From positions 806,001 to 870,000 of the forward strand of contig NZ_JAAAML010000002.1 in NCBI RefSeq assembly GCF_024105735.1: a DNA stretch of 64,000 nucleotides, written 5' to 3'. The translations under genes were made by a program, and so were the position numbers. The stretch is from Parahoeflea alexandrii (GTDB lineage Bacteria > Pseudomonadota > Alphaproteobacteria > Rhizobiales > Rhizobiaceae). Numbering within the stretch: position 1 is the stretch's first letter; each line of letters opens with the position of its first letter. Below, piece by piece: positions 8,268 to 17,513 of this stretch. Below the pieces are notes generated by a model. That model was given only the letters and a program-made list of their open reading frames with translations, did no database searches and was not told the origin of the DNA.

Positions 8268-8320
8268 GGCCTTGCTGGCGCGGGCTGTGGACGCCCCGGG
8301 GGAAAGCTCCGGAACCCGCC

Positions 8321-9910
8321 TCAGGCGGCCTTGGCCACGTGGTATTCCTTGATCGCCACCATGTCGATCATCTTCCAGCGCTCGGCCTCGTAGTTGAGTG
8401 AGAACTGGTCGGAGGCCAGGAACACCGGGTCGCCGTCGAGATCGCGGGCAATGTCGCCGCGGTGGCTGGTGACGAACCGTTCGAGGTCGGCCTTGTCGTC
8501 CGCCGAGATCCAGCGGCAGATCGAGAACCGCGCCATCTCGAAACTCACCGGAAGCCCGTATTCGGCGTGCAGCCGCTCCTTCAGCACGTCGAGCTGCAGC
8601 GCGCCGACCACGCCGACGATCGCCGGCGAACCGTCCTCGGGCGAGAACAGCTGCACCACGCCTTCCTCGGCCATTTGCTGCAGCGCTTCCTTGAGCTTTT
8701 TCGCCTTCATCGCATCCTCGAGCCTGACCCGGCGGAGAATTTCCGGCGCGAAGTTCGGCACGCCCTGGAACACCAGCGCCTCGCCCTCGGTCAGCGTGTC
8801 ACCGATCCGCAAGGTTCCGTGGTTGGGAATGCCGACCACGTCACCGGCATAGGCCGTGTCGGCGATCTGGCGCTGCGAGGCGAAGAAGAACTGCGGCGCC
8901 GACAGGCTCATCGGCTTGCCGGTGCGCGCCAGCCGCGCCTTCATGCCGCGTTCCAGCTTGCCCGAGCAGACCCGCACGAAGGCGATCCGGTCGCGGTGGT
9001 TTGGGTCCATGTTGGCCTGGATCTTGAACACGAAGGCGGTCATCTTCGGGTCGGTGGCCTCCACCGTCCGCGTGTCCGCCACCTGAGCCCGCGGCTGCGG
9101 CGCGAATGCGCCGAGTGCGTCGATCAGGTCGCGCACCCCGAAATTCCGCAGCGCCGAGCCGAAATAGACCGGCGTCAGGTGGCCTTCGCGAAACGCTTCG
9201 AGGTCGAACGGCTTGCACGCCTCCGCCGCAAGCGAGGTCTCCTCGATGAAGGTCTCGCGTTCATTCTCCGGCAACAGCCCCGCCACCTTGTCCGATTCCG
9301 GCCCGTTCACCGGGGTCAGCGCGGTTTCCTTGTCCGACAGCCGGATCGCCGACTTGGCGAGGTGATAGGTGCCCGAAAAGCTCTTGCCCTGTCCGATCGG
9401 CCAGGTCATCGGCGCGCAGTCGAGCGCCAGCTTCTGCTCCACCTCGTCGAGAATCTCGAACGGATTGCGCGCCTCTCGGTCCATCTTGTTGACGAAGGTA
9501 ATGATCGGAATGTCTCTGAGCCGGCAGACCTCGAACAGCTTCAAAGTTCGCGGCTCGATGCCCTTGGCCGCGTCGATCACCATCACGGCTGCGTCCACCG
9601 CCGTCAGCGTCCGGTAGGTGTCGTCGGCAAAGTCCTCATGGCCCGGCGTGTCGAGCAGGTTGAAGACATGATTGTCATACTCGAACGTCATCACCGAGGT
9701 GACCACCGAGATGCCGCGCTCACGCTCGATCTTCATCCAGTCCGAGCGGGTCTGGATCCGGTCCTTCTTGGCCTTGACCTCGCCTGCCAGCTGGATCGCG
9801 CCGCCGAACAGCAGAAGCTTTTCGGTCAGCGTGGTCTTGCCGGCGTCCGGGTGAGAGATGATGGCGAAGGTGCGGCGGCGGCCGACTTCCTCTGCGAGTG
9901 GTTCGGGCAT
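8321..9910 (-). CDS. prfC: Peptide chain release factor 3 (RF3)
   Basis: A 529-residue translational GTPase, the same length as Escherichia coli RF3. It contains the P-loop HPDAGKTTL, switch region [17 protein letters not shown] and NKMDRE in order, then EF-G-like domains II and III. RF3 uses GTP to release RF1/RF2 from the ribosome after termination. The open frame extends well upstream, but ATG 9910 ([15 protein letters not shown]) is chosen because AGGA sits about ten bases before it and it gives the usual family length. It is divergent from dut; the 93-base spacer must hold both promoters. Confidence 0.96.
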   Translation of the reverse strand: MPEPLAEEVGRRRTFAIISHPDAGKTTLTEKLLLFGGAIQLAGEVKAKKDRIQTRSDWMKIERERGISVVTSVMTFEYDNHVFNLLDTPGHEDFADDTYRTLTAVDAAVMVIDAAKGIEPRTLKLFEVCRLRDIPIITFVNKMDREARNPFEILDEVEQKLALDCAPMTWPIGQGKSFSGTYHLAKSAIRLSDKETALTPVNGPESDKVAGLLPENERETFIEETSLAAEACKPFDLEAFREGHLTPVYFGSALRNFGVRDLIDALGAFAPQPRAQVADTRTVEATDPKMTAFVFKIQANMDPNHRDRIAFVRVCSGKLERGMKARLARTGKPMSLSAPQFFFASQRQIADTAYAGDVVGIPNHGTLRIGDTLTEGEALVFQGVPNFAPEILRRVRLEDAMKAKKLKEALQQMAEEGVVQLFSPEDGSPAIVGVVGALQLDVLKERLHAEYGLPVSFEMARFSICRWISADDKADLERFVTSHRGDIARDLDGDPVFLASDQFSLNYEAERWKMIDMVAIKEYHVAKAA

Positions 9911-10003
9911 TGGCGGCGGATTCCTGTTGATTGCGCTGCCTTCTACCGTCTTGCCGCCCGCCATGCAATTGACCTCGGCCCGCCAAGAGTAAAAGCTTGT
10001 CCC

Positions 10004-10498
10004 ATGATCCAGCCTGCCCACCTGTCCCCGTCCGCCGCTGATGCTACACCGGTGCTGCTTGTGCGCCGCCTCCCGCATGGCGAGGGACTGGAGCTTCCCG
10101 CCTATGAGACGACCGGCTCCGCCGGGATGGACCTGCGCGCCGCCGTCGCCGACGATGCTCCTCTGGAAATCGCGCCGGGGGCCCGTGCCGCCGTTCCCAC
10201 CGGGCTGGCCATGGAAATCCCGCACGGCTTCGAGGGCCAGGTTCGTCCGCGCTCTGGCCTGGCGCTGAAGTCCGGCATCACCTGCCTGAACACGCCCGGC
10301 ACCATCGACAGCGATTATCGCGGCGAGGTCATGGTGATCCTTGCAAATCTCGGCACCGAAACCTTCACCGTCACCCGCGGCATGCGCATCGCCCAGCTGG
10401 TGATCGCCCCCGTGGTCCAGGCGCGGATCGTCATCCAGGACAGTCTGAGCGAAACCTCCCGAGGCGACGGCGGTTTCGGCTCCACGGGAACGGCATGA
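10004..10498 (+). CDS. dut: Deoxyuridine 5'-triphosphate nucleotidohydrolase (dUTPase)
   Basis: A 164-residue trimeric-type dUTPase with all five motifs in order: [45 protein letters not shown] and the flexible C-terminal arm [10 protein letters not shown]. It hydrolyses dUTP to dUMP and pyrophosphate, keeping uracil out of DNA and feeding thymidylate synthesis. ATG 10004 gives the expected family length. Its stop overlaps the start of the hydroxyproline dehydratase gene by four bases (ATGA), an unexpected partner for dut. Confidence 0.95.
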   Translation: MIQPAHLSPSAADATPVLLVRRLPHGEGLELPAYETTGSAGMDLRAAVADDAPLEIAPGARAAVPTGLAMEIPHGFEGQVRPRSGLALKSGITCLNTPGTIDSDYRGEVMVILANLGTETFTVTRGMRIAQLVIAPVVQARIVIQDSLSETSRGDGGFGSTGTA

Positions 10499-11514
10499 GC
10501 GGCCTGCTCACCGTCATTGACATGCACACCGGCGGCGAACCGCTGAGGATTGTCACCTCCGGCTATCCCGAGCTGCCCAGGGGCACGATCCTCGAAAAGC
10601 GCGCCTATGTCCGCGATCATCTCGACCATCTCAGAAAGATTCTGATGTTCGAGCCGCGCGGCCATGCGGACATGTATGGCGCGCTGCTGGTCGAACCGGA
10701 TCTGCCCGGCGCCGACCTGGCGGTGCTGTTCATGCACAATGAGGGCTATTCCACCATGTGCGGCCACGCCATCATTGCGCTTGGTCGCTATGCGGTGGAC
10801 AAGGGCCTGGTCGAGGCCCAAGGCGACCGCGCCACGGTCAACATCGAGTGCCCTTGTGGCATGGTGCGCGCCGAAGTGGTTATCCGCGATGGCAAGGCTG
10901 CCGATGTCAGCTTCGAGAGCGTGCCGTCGTTCCTGTTCGCCCGGGATCAGGAGCTCACGCTCGAAAACCGCGGCCTCGAAAACCACGGCAAGATCAGCTT
11001 CGACATCGCCTATGGCGGCGCCTTCTATGCTCTGGCCGACGCCCGCCAGTTCGGGCTCGAATTCGGCCGCGATCCGGTTTCGGCCTTTGTCGAGGCGGCC
11101 GACCAGTTGACCAGGGCCGTTCAGGCCACCACCCGGCTCAGCCATCCCGATGCCGAGGACCTGGCATTCCTCTATGGCTCGATCCTGACTGACGGGCGCG
11201 ACGCCTTTTCCGATCAGCCCACCCGAAATGTCTGCGTCTTTGCCGAAAGGCAGGTCGACCGGTCGCCCACCGGCTCCGGCGTTACCGCCCGGCTGGCGGC
11301 GATGCATGCCCGCGGCCAGATCGCGCCGGGTCAGGCACGGACATTTGAAAGCATTATCGGCAGCCGTTTTTCGGGATCGGTCGCTTCGGTAACGACTTGC
11401 GGGCCGCATTCGGCCATCACCGCGCTCGTCTCCGGACGCGCATTTTATGCGGGCAGGGCGGAGTTCACCGTCGAGCAGGATGATCCGCTGGCGGCGGGGT
11501 TCCTTGTCCGTTGA
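10495..11514 (+). CDS. trans-3-hydroxy-L-proline dehydratase (proline racemase family)
   Basis: A 339-residue member of the proline racemase fold. Proline racemases and 4-hydroxyproline epimerases use two catalytic cysteines. Here the first is present (Cys89 in TMCGHAII) but the second is threonine (Thr259 in DRSPTGSG). A Cys/Thr pair is the known signature of trans-3-hydroxy-L-proline dehydratases (human L3HYPDH and bacterial t3HypD), which form delta1-pyrroline-2-carboxylate. The function call rests on those two positions and family knowledge. It starts inside the dut stop codon (ATGA) and its 3' end overlaps the convergent EamA gene by 50 bases. No pyrroline-2-carboxylate reductase is recognised in the window. 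Confidence 0.82.
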   Translation: MSGLLTVIDMHTGGEPLRIVTSGYPELPRGTILEKRAYVRDHLDHLRKILMFEPRGHADMYGALLVEPDLPGADLAVLFMHNEGYSTMCGHAIIALGRYAVDKGLVEAQGDRATVNIECPCGMVRAEVVIRDGKAADVSFESVPSFLFARDQELTLENRGLENHGKISFDIAYGGAFYALADARQFGLEFGRDPVSAFVEAADQLTRAVQATTRLSHPDAEDLAFLYGSILTDGRDAFSDQPTRNVCVFAERQVDRSPTGSGVTARLAAMHARGQIAPGQARTFESIIGSRFSGSVASVTTCGPHSAITALVSGRAFYAGRAEFTVEQDDPLAAGFLVR

Positions 11515-12400
11515 GTGGCTTTGCGGGCCTGCTGGTGCCCAGATAGATCGACCCGATGATGATCGCCAGCGCGATCAGCCGCTGTGTGGTCAAGGCCTCG
11601 CCAAGCAGCAGAAAACCCAGCCACGCCCCGCCAACGGGAACAGCGAAATTGACCTGCGACATCCGCGTCGCCCCCAGCCGTGGCACCAGGTGAAAGTAAA
11701 TCAGGTTGGCGCAGGCCGTCGAAAACAGCCCGAGATAGAGCACTGCGCCCAGCGATGTGACGCCGAAGTCCATCTGACCAAGCTGAGCGCCCGAAAGCGC
11801 CAGTACGCATCCCATGATCAGGCTGGCAAAGAGCATTGATCCGGCCGCCATCTCCAGGGGCGGGCGTGTGACTGCCCGGCGGATATAGACCGTGGAGGCG
11901 GCATAGCAGGCGGTGGCTGCGAGGATCGCCAGTTGTCCGCCGAGCTGTGCACCCAGCCCCGCAAGTGCTGCCGGCCCGACAAGCACGGCGACGCCCGATA
12001 ACCCGCCTATGATGCCGACTGACGTGCGCAGCGTCAGCCGCTCCTGCGGGATCAGCCATGCGGCAAGCAGCAGGGTCATCACCGGCGATGCGCCCATCAG
12101 GATCGAGGCGAGCGCGCTGTCGACCGATTGCTCGCCATGGGTGATCAGCAGAAACGGCGCAGCGCTGCCCAGCAGCCCGGTCACCCCATAGGAGAACCAT
12201 ACCGCCGGATCCCGTGAAAGAGCCAGCCCGCGCCAACGCATGACCGTGTAGATGATGACGCTTCCCACCAGCAATCGTCCGAAAACGAGGACCGCCGGTT
12301 CGAGCGTTGCAACGCCGATCTTGATCACAGCGTATGACGAGCTCCACATCGCGGCCAGAGCCAGCCAGAGCACGATGTCGATGAAAGATGCCTTGCCCAT
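11465..12400 (-). CDS. EamA-family (DMT superfamily) transporter
   Basis: A 311-residue inner-membrane protein with about ten transmembrane helices in two EamA repeats, the second starting near LGAQLGGQLAILAATACYA. The N-terminal ALAAMWSSSYAVIKIG is typical of the drug/metabolite transporter family, which mostly exports small metabolites or amino acids; the substrate is unknown. It is divergent from an HxlR-type regulator across 109 bases that carry repeated GTAGC motifs, the classic layout of a regulator controlling its neighbouring exporter. The last 50 bases overlap the convergent dehydratase gene. Confidence 0.9.
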   Translation of the reverse strand: MGKASFIDIVLWLALAAMWSSSYAVIKIGVATLEPAVLVFGRLLVGSVIIYTVMRWRGLALSRDPAVWFSYGVTGLLGSAAPFLLITHGEQSVDSALASILMGASPVMTLLLAAWLIPQERLTLRTSVGIIGGLSGVAVLVGPAALAGLGAQLGGQLAILAATACYAASTVYIRRAVTRPPLEMAAGSMLFASLIMGCVLALSGAQLGQMDFGVTSLGAVLYLGLFSTACANLIYFHLVPRLGATRMSQVNFAVPVGGAWLGFLLLGEALTTQRLIALAIIIGSIYLGTSRPAKPLNGQGTPPPADHPARR

Positions 12401-12413
12401 TCCAGCTGTTCCT

Positions 12414-12462
12414 GTAGCCTGCTACGTTATCAGTAGCAGTACACCGCTACGAATATAGTAGC
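12414..12462. promoter_or_regulatory. Cluster of GTAGC inverted and direct repeats, candidate HxlR operator
   Basis: Five GTAGC/GCTAC half-sites lie within 49 bases: GTAGC-CT-GCTAC at 12414-12425, GTAGC-N8-GCTAC at 12433-12450, and a further GTAGC at 12458-12462. They fill the divergent spacer between the EamA gene (start 12400) and the HxlR gene (start 12510). Density and position suggest an operator for the adjacent dimeric regulator; binding is inferred. Confidence 0.6.
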
Positions 12463-12509
12463 AAGACGCGTGGCGCTTGGCGTGAGCTGCGCATCAAGGG
12501 GAGGCAGCG

Positions 12510-12869
12510 ATGACCAGCGATGGCAAGCCGGTTGCCAGATTGGGAGAGCCGGTTCGCGGCTCACGGAGCGGACAGCCGATCATGGTGCTGTTTGATCTGC
12601 TGAGCCGGCGTTGGGCCATGGGCATTCTGTGGAACCTGGCCGAAGGCCCTCGAACCTTCCGCCACCTGCAGGCGCGCTGCGGCTCGGCGTCGCCCAGTGT
12701 CCTCAACACCCGTCTCAAGGAGTTGCGCAGTGTCGGCCTGATCGAGAACACCGGTGAGGGCTATGCACTGACGGCAACGGGCCGGGAACTGTTCAGCCAT
12801 CTGGAACCGCTGGGCGATTGGGCCATGCACTGGGTGCCCACGTTGCACCCGGACGCGGGCGGAGAATGA
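12510..12869 (+). CDS. HxlR-family winged-helix transcriptional regulator
   Basis: A 119-residue MarR-like regulator. The winged-helix core shows VLFDLLSRRWAMGILWNLAEGPRTFRHLQ, recognition helix SPSVLNTRLKELRSVGLI and a basic wing, all typical of HxlR. These proteins act as dimers and often sense electrophiles or small ligands. The start is supported by AGGGGAGG at 12497-12504. Divergent placement beside the EamA transporter and the GTAGC repeat cluster between them point to control of that exporter and of itself. The effector is unknown; the only cysteine seen is in QARCGSAS. Confidence 0.9.
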   Translation: MTSDGKPVARLGEPVRGSRSGQPIMVLFDLLSRRWAMGILWNLAEGPRTFRHLQARCGSASPSVLNTRLKELRSVGLIENTGEGYALTATGRELFSHLEPLGDWAMHWVPTLHPDAGGE

Positions 12870-13049
12870 ACCGTTCCTGGATGCTCGCGGCCAGGATCAT
12901 GCCGTCTGAGCCGAAAAGCGGAATACCATTCCGCGATGAGCTTCAGAACGAGAACAAATTTGCGCGTCGATCAGCGCCTCGTCGATGGTGATGGCTGGCG
13001 CGAGGTCAGGGCCTGACCTACACTCGCGCCAACCAGAAGGAGCATTTTC
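12870..13049. other. cysK leader spacer with a perfect hairpin
   Basis: The spacer before cysK contains GCGGAAT-ACC-ATTCCGC (12918-12934), a perfect 7-bp stem with a 3-base loop. It may be the end of the hxlR transcript or a small dispersed repeat. The ribosome binding site AAGGAGC for cysK is at 13037-13043. No S-box-like leader or other riboswitch was recognised. Confidence 0.35.
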
Positions 13050-14024
13050 ATGTCCGCTTACTCGAGTGAAACGCCTGGCCGTGGCCGCATTTACAATTCC
13101 ATCATCGACACCATTGGCAACACGCCGATCGTGCGGCTCGGCAAGCTTGCGAACGCCGATGGCGTCAAGGCCGATCTTCTTGCCAAGCTCGAGTTCTTCA
13201 ACCCGATCGCTTCGGTCAAGGACCGCATCGGCGTCGCCATGGTCGAGAGCTTGGAAGCGCAAGGAAAGATCGAGGCAGGCAAGACCACGCTGGTCGAGCC
13301 GACCTCGGGCAACACCGGCATCGCGCTGGCCTTCGCGGCCGCTGCCAAGGGCTACAGGCTGATCCTGACCATGCCGGAAACCATGTCGGTCGAACGCCGC
13401 AAGATGCTGGCGTTGCTCGGTGCCGAACTGGTGCTGACCGAGGGGCCGAAAGGCATGAAGGGCGCCATCGCCCGGGCCGAGGAATTGCTGAACGAAATTC
13501 CGGATTCGGTGATGCCGCAGCAGTTCGAGAACCCTGCAAACCCGGAAATCCACCGCACCACCACCGCCGAGGAGATCTGGAACGATACCGGCGGCGCCAT
13601 TGATATCCTGGTCTCCGGCATCGGCACCGGTGGCACCATCACTGGCGTCGGCCAGGTGCTGAAGGCGAAAAAGCCTGGTGTTCAGGTCGTCGCCGTCGAG
13701 CCGGCAGACTCACCGGTGCTCTCGGGCGGCAATCCCGGTCCGCACAAGATCCAGGGCATCGGAGCCGGCTTCGCGCCGGGCGTGCTCGATACCGGCATCT
13801 ATGACGAGATCGCCAAGGTCACCAATGACGAGGCCTTCGACATGGCCCGCCGGGTGGCGAAACTCGAAGGCCTTCCGGTCGGAATTTCCTCCGGAGCGGC
13901 GCTGGCAGCGGCGGTGCGCGTTGGCCAGCGTCCGGAAAATGCCGGCAAGCAGATCGTTGTCATCATCCCCTCCTTCGCCGAGCGCTATCTGTCGACGGCG
14001 CTGTTCGACGGTCTGGGCGGCTGA
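13050..14024 (+). CDS. cysK: Cysteine synthase A (O-acetylserine sulfhydrylase)
   Basis: A 324-residue PLP enzyme that makes L-cysteine from O-acetyl-L-serine and sulfide in the cytoplasm. The PLP lysine is Lys57 in NPIASVKDR. The substrate loop EPTSGNTG and the phosphate-binding [11 protein letters not shown] are intact, followed by the family motif [11 protein letters not shown]. Length and motifs fit CysK rather than the slightly shorter CysM. The start is supported by AAGGAGC seven bases upstream. It is single in its direction and converges on a DUF1353 gene. Confidence 0.95.
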   Translation: MSAYSSETPGRGRIYNSIIDTIGNTPIVRLGKLANADGVKADLLAKLEFFNPIASVKDRIGVAMVESLEAQGKIEAGKTTLVEPTSGNTGIALAFAAAAKGYRLILTMPETMSVERRKMLALLGAELVLTEGPKGMKGAIARAEELLNEIPDSVMPQQFENPANPEIHRTTTAEEIWNDTGGAIDILVSGIGTGGTITGVGQVLKAKKPGVQVVAVEPADSPVLSGGNPGPHKIQGIGAGFAPGVLDTGIYDEIAKVTNDEAFDMARRVAKLEGLPVGISSGAALAAAVRVGQRPENAGKQIVVIIPSFAERYLSTALFDGLGG

Positions 14025-14065
14025 GGCGGAGCGTTACCAGACCGCGGAGAAAGCGGAAAAGTTAC

Positions 14066-15001
14066 TCACCGCTGGATACTCTCAACTCTATTGAGCGCGG
14101 GATTCCAGGATGACTGGGCAAACGGCTCGGCTATGGAACCGCCGATCTCCAATCCGTTGTTAGCATATGCATCGGAAACTGCCTTGGCTTCGTCTGAATA
14201 GTAAGCTGCTAATTCAGGTACCTGTTCGATGTTCCACACCAACACAGTTGCGTCGCGGTTATCCGCATTGGCAAGCTGTGAAAATTCGAAGTCGCTTAGG
14301 TTGGAAAACAAGCCGAGTTTTTCGCGTGGGACGTTGAAATTTTCCAGCATTGCGTCGTGCAAAAAGTCCAGGTACTCGGCTGCTTGTTCGGATTCGGCCA
14401 GAACAACCGTCCCATCTATCACATCAAGAACCCGCCCCCCAGTTGACTCCAAGGTCCGACGCATGGCGATCAATTTGGTCGCAGCGATCCCACGCACTTG
14501 CACACTTTTTCCCTCAATAGCGCTATCTCCTAAGTCGCATGGCACAGGTGGAGTCCGCTTGGGGTCCACATTCCAACGGTTGGGGCCGAAAGCCCGGACT
14601 GCCGCCCACATTAGGTTGGCCTTCGCATTGCCGATTCCGTCAAGCCGCAGCCCGCGCCAAAATGCTTTGTGCGTATCAGCGAAGTCGCGTGTCTTGGCGC
14701 AACAATAGTAATCATGGATAATTGCGGCCCGAATATAGTTGCCCGAAAATGGGCCACCGATGATGCTCCATGCGTATTGTGGAATGGATGCCCCATCAAC
14801 AACTTCGCCTGAAGGCGCCGTCCACTTGAGGCTATTGGGATCAATGTAAGTCAGTGGGCTGTTAAGTCTGAAAAGTGGTCTTTCTCCGCCCCGAATAAAA
14901 ACACCGTTCGGCTCCCCGTCAAATTCTCCGAAGTAATCCTGAGAATTTGCATTAAATGTAGCAAGAGCGATGATCGTTAATGAAAGAAATTGTTTTATCA
15001 T
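14066..15001 (-). CDS. Secreted DUF1353 domain protein
   Basis: A 311-residue protein with a clear signal peptide (MIKQFLSLTIIALATFNANSQ). A DUF1353-type core (about 30-150) carries the motif DGASIPQYAWSIIGGPFSGNYIRAAIIHDYYC, split here as DGASIPQYAW and AAIIHDYYCC, followed by a C-terminal part of about 150 residues with no family I recognise. DUF1353 is known from phages and bacteria; its Asp/His residues suggest metal-dependent hydrolase activity, which is unproven. Base composition is visibly more A+T-rich than the cysK and comM genes on each side, and its upstream flank is very A+T-rich, so it may have been acquired by transfer. Confidence 0.75.
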   Translation of the reverse strand: MIKQFLSLTIIALATFNANSQDYFGEFDGEPNGVFIRGGERPLFRLNSPLTYIDPNSLKWTAPSGEVVDGASIPQYAWSIIGGPFSGNYIRAAIIHDYYCCAKTRDFADTHKAFWRGLRLDGIGNAKANLMWAAVRAFGPNRWNVDPKRTPPVPCDLGDSAIEGKSVQVRGIAATKLIAMRRTLESTGGRVLDVIDGTVVLAESEQAAEYLDFLHDAMLENFNVPREKLGLFSNLSDFEFSQLANADNRDATVLVWNIEQVPELAAYYSDEAKAVSDAYANNGLEIGGSIAEPFAQSSWNPALNRVESIQR

Positions 15002-15077
15002 CTAGGATGTGCCGATATTTGAATGATTGATTAGAATAAGCTTTAGATTTAATAGATGTCAATTATTGCGATCAAGC

Positions 15078-16610
15078 TCACGCCGCCGCCGACACCCGTT
15101 CCGCCCCGATCCGGTAGGAGATCGCCTCGGCGAGGTGGATGCGGCCGACAGTCTCGGCGCCGTCGAGATCGGCGAGCGTTCGCGCCACCTTGAGAATGCG
15201 GTGATAGGCGCGGGCCGAAAACCGCATCTTCTCGGCCGCATCGCTGAGCAGTGCCTGTCCGGCCTGGTCAGGTTTCGCCACCTGTTCGACAAGCGAAGTC
15301 GAGCATTGGGAGTTGGTGCGAATGTCGGGGCGTCCGAGGCCTCGGAAGCGGTCCTGCTGCATGGCCCGCGCCCGCGCGACCCGGAGAGCCACATCGGCGC
15401 TTTTTTCTGCCGCTTCCGGCCTGATCAGGTCCTGCGCGGTAACAGCAGGCACATCGATGCGGATATCGATCCGGTCCATCAGCGGGCCAGAGATCCGGCC
15501 CTGGTAATCGGTCTGGCAGCGCGGTCCGCGCGAGCAGCTGTGCCCCGGTTCCCCGGCCATACCGCAGCGGCAGGGGTTCATCGCCGCGATCAGCTGGATG
15601 TTGGCCGGGTAACTGACCCGGTGATTGGCCCGTGCAATCACGCTTTCACCGTTCTCCAGCGGCTGCCTGAGTGAATCGAGCACCTGCGGCGTGAATTCGG
15701 GGAACTCGTCGAGAAACAGGATGCCGTTGTGCGCCAGCGACACCTCGCCCGGCCGGGCCCGCAAACCGCCGCCGACCATTGCCGCCATCGAGGCTGAATG
15801 ATGTGGCGCCCGGAACGGTCGCCGGTCGGACAGTTTGCCGCCCGCCAGTTGCCCGGCAATGGAGTGGATCATCGAGACTTCCAGCAGTTCCGCCGCCGAC
15901 AGCGGCGGCAGGATCGAGGGCAGCCGCGCCGCCAGCATCGACTTGCCGGACCCGGGAGGCCCGACCATGATCAGGTTGTGACCGCCGGCTGCAGCCACCT
16001 CGAGCGCCCGCTTGGCGGTTTCCTGGCCCTTGATGTCCGACAGGTCCGGAAGGTTGGCGGGTGCTGCCCGCATGGCCGGTACCGGGCGGCCCAGCACCTG
16101 GGTGCCGCGGAAATGGTTGGCAATGGCGATCAGCGAGCGCGGCGCCAGGATGTCGATCTCCTCGCCGGCCCAGGCCGCTTCCGGCCCGCTTGCCGCCGGG
16201 CAGATCAGTCCCTTGCCGAGCGCGTTCGCCCCGATGGCGGCCGGCAGCGCGCCGGCGACGCTGGCGATGGTGCCGTCAAGCGAGAGTTCGCCCAGCACCA
16301 CGTAACCGTCCAGCGCATCGCCGGGAATAGCCCCGAGGGCGGCCATCAGCCCAAGCGCGATCGGCAGGTCGAAATGGCTGCCCTCCTTGGGCAGGTCCGC
16401 CGGCGCCAGGTTGACGGTCACCTTCTTGGCCGGCAGCGACAGCCCGGAGGCATGCAGGGCGGCCTGGACCCGCTCGCGGCTCTCGGCCACGGCCTTGTCC
16501 GGCAACCCGACGATATGCATGTTCACCTTGCCCGGCGCGATCATAACCTGAACGTCGACCGGCACCGCTTCGATACCCTGAAATGAAACCGTGCTGACCC
16601 GCGCAACCAT
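15078..16610 (-). CDS. comM: YifB/ComM family Mg-chelatase-like AAA+ ATPase
   Basis: A 510-residue protein with an N-terminal Lon-protease-like ChlI fold (MVARVSTVSFQGIEAVPVDVQV onward), a central AAA+ module with Walker A GPPGSGKSMLA and Walker B ILFLDEFPEF, a zinc-like cluster region MNPCRCGMAGEPGHSC, and a helical C-terminal domain. ComM is known as a hexameric branch-migration helicase that helps integrate DNA during natural transformation; whether this host is transformable is unknown. ATG 16610 gives the typical family N-terminus, although an in-frame ATG at 16628 also has a usable ribosome site. It is transcribed alone. Confidence 0.92.
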   Translation of the reverse strand: MVARVSTVSFQGIEAVPVDVQVMIAPGKVNMHIVGLPDKAVAESRERVQAALHASGLSLPAKKVTVNLAPADLPKEGSHFDLPIALGLMAALGAIPGDALDGYVVLGELSLDGTIASVAGALPAAIGANALGKGLICPAASGPEAAWAGEEIDILAPRSLIAIANHFRGTQVLGRPVPAMRAAPANLPDLSDIKGQETAKRALEVAAAGGHNLIMVGPPGSGKSMLAARLPSILPPLSAAELLEVSMIHSIAGQLAGGKLSDRRPFRAPHHSASMAAMVGGGLRARPGEVSLAHNGILFLDEFPEFTPQVLDSLRQPLENGESVIARANHRVSYPANIQLIAAMNPCRCGMAGEPGHSCSRGPRCQTDYQGRISGPLMDRIDIRIDVPAVTAQDLIRPEAAEKSADVALRVARARAMQQDRFRGLGRPDIRTNSQCSTSLVEQVAKPDQAGQALLSDAAEKMRFSARAYHRILKVARTLADLDGAETVGRIHLAEAISYRIGAERVSAAA

Positions 16611-17113
16611 GTGTGCCTGCCCCTTCATGTTGCCTGTCCACCTGCGCCGGGCATGATCGAATACCCGTTATACGCGATCTGGATTCCATTGAAACACGGC
16701 ATGCGGACTAAAACAAGAACAATATGGCAACAAATACACCATTAAGGAGAAATGGGTTGTGCCGGGTTGCAGGGCCGGAACGCCCGATTGCCAGAACTTG
16801 ATCAGAATCCACCGATTCCATCGGTCTGCGGCCTGGGCGATGCAATCGAGCATCGCTCCTGGCAGATTTCCTGCACCGGTTGCTGCTCTGGAACCTGGTT
16901 ATGCCGGTCCAGGAAGCGCAGTCTCAACCTGAGCAATACGCAGCCTGAAAAATTCAATGAGAAAACCTGCGATCTGCACATGATTGTTGCCCGCGTGGGG
17001 TACAAAATCAGCGGAAACTGAATTACGTGGTGAGCTTCGTTCCGGGCTGGCCCCGGAAATTTGGGCAGTCGACCGGAAAGCATCTCGCGGTCATTCCGGC
17101 ACGGAGCAGTAGA
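16611..17113. other. Spacer upstream of comM and the YciI gene
   Basis: About 500 bases without a supported gene. The part next to comM is A+T-rich and probably carries its promoter. A 6-bp hairpin ACCGAT-TCC-ATCGGT lies at 16811-16825. An open frame at 16752-17021 encodes a cysteine-rich peptide with no recognisable features and no ribosome site. Confidence 0.35.
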
Positions 17114-17416
17114 ATGGCCTTTCTCAAGGATGGCGAAAACCTGTTCGTCATCGACCTGACCTACATCACCGCGCTTGAAACCATCGACCCGCTGGTCGCC
17201 CCGCACATGGCCTTCATCGAGCGCAATTATGCCGCAGGCCTGTTCCTGGCCTCGGGCGCCAAGGTGCCCCGCACCGGCGGTGTCATCATCGCCCGCGGCC
17301 GGTCTGTCGCCGATATCGAGGACCTGATCACCGCCGACCCGTTTCACATGGCCGGTGTCGCCCGCTACAAGATCACCGAATTCATTCCCGGCAATGTCGC
17401 CGCGGCGCTGAAGTAG
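17114..17416 (+). CDS. YciI family protein
   Basis: A 100-residue YciI-like ferredoxin-fold protein. It has the typical core FVIDLTYITALETIDPLVAPHMAFI, the strand GGVIIARG and the C-terminal DPFHMAGVARYKITEF with the conserved Asp/His region that forms a putative active site in this family. The biochemical role is not established; some relatives are dehydrochlorinase-like. A GTG at 17027 would extend it by 29 unconvincing residues, whereas ATG 17114 has CGGAG seven bases upstream. It converges on the MscS gene. Confidence 0.87.
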   Translation: MAFLKDGENLFVIDLTYITALETIDPLVAPHMAFIERNYAAGLFLASGAKVPRTGGVIIARGRSVADIEDLITADPFHMAGVARYKITEFIPGNVAAALK

Positions 17417-17513
17417 CCGGGCCGCTGATCGGCACCGATGTGCGAGGTCGAAATCTGCCGGCCGAACCGCATCCCTCTGGTGTGCAGACCCTCAGGCCGG
17501 ACCGTGACAGGTT

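Noticed and set aside
8462-10003. Extension of dut as one 678-residue protein
   Set aside because: The upstream part is antisense to prfC; dut alone from 10004 has the family length and all motifs.
16752-17021. Possible 89-residue cysteine-rich protein
   Set aside because: No ribosome binding site and no recognisable motif; kept as spacer.
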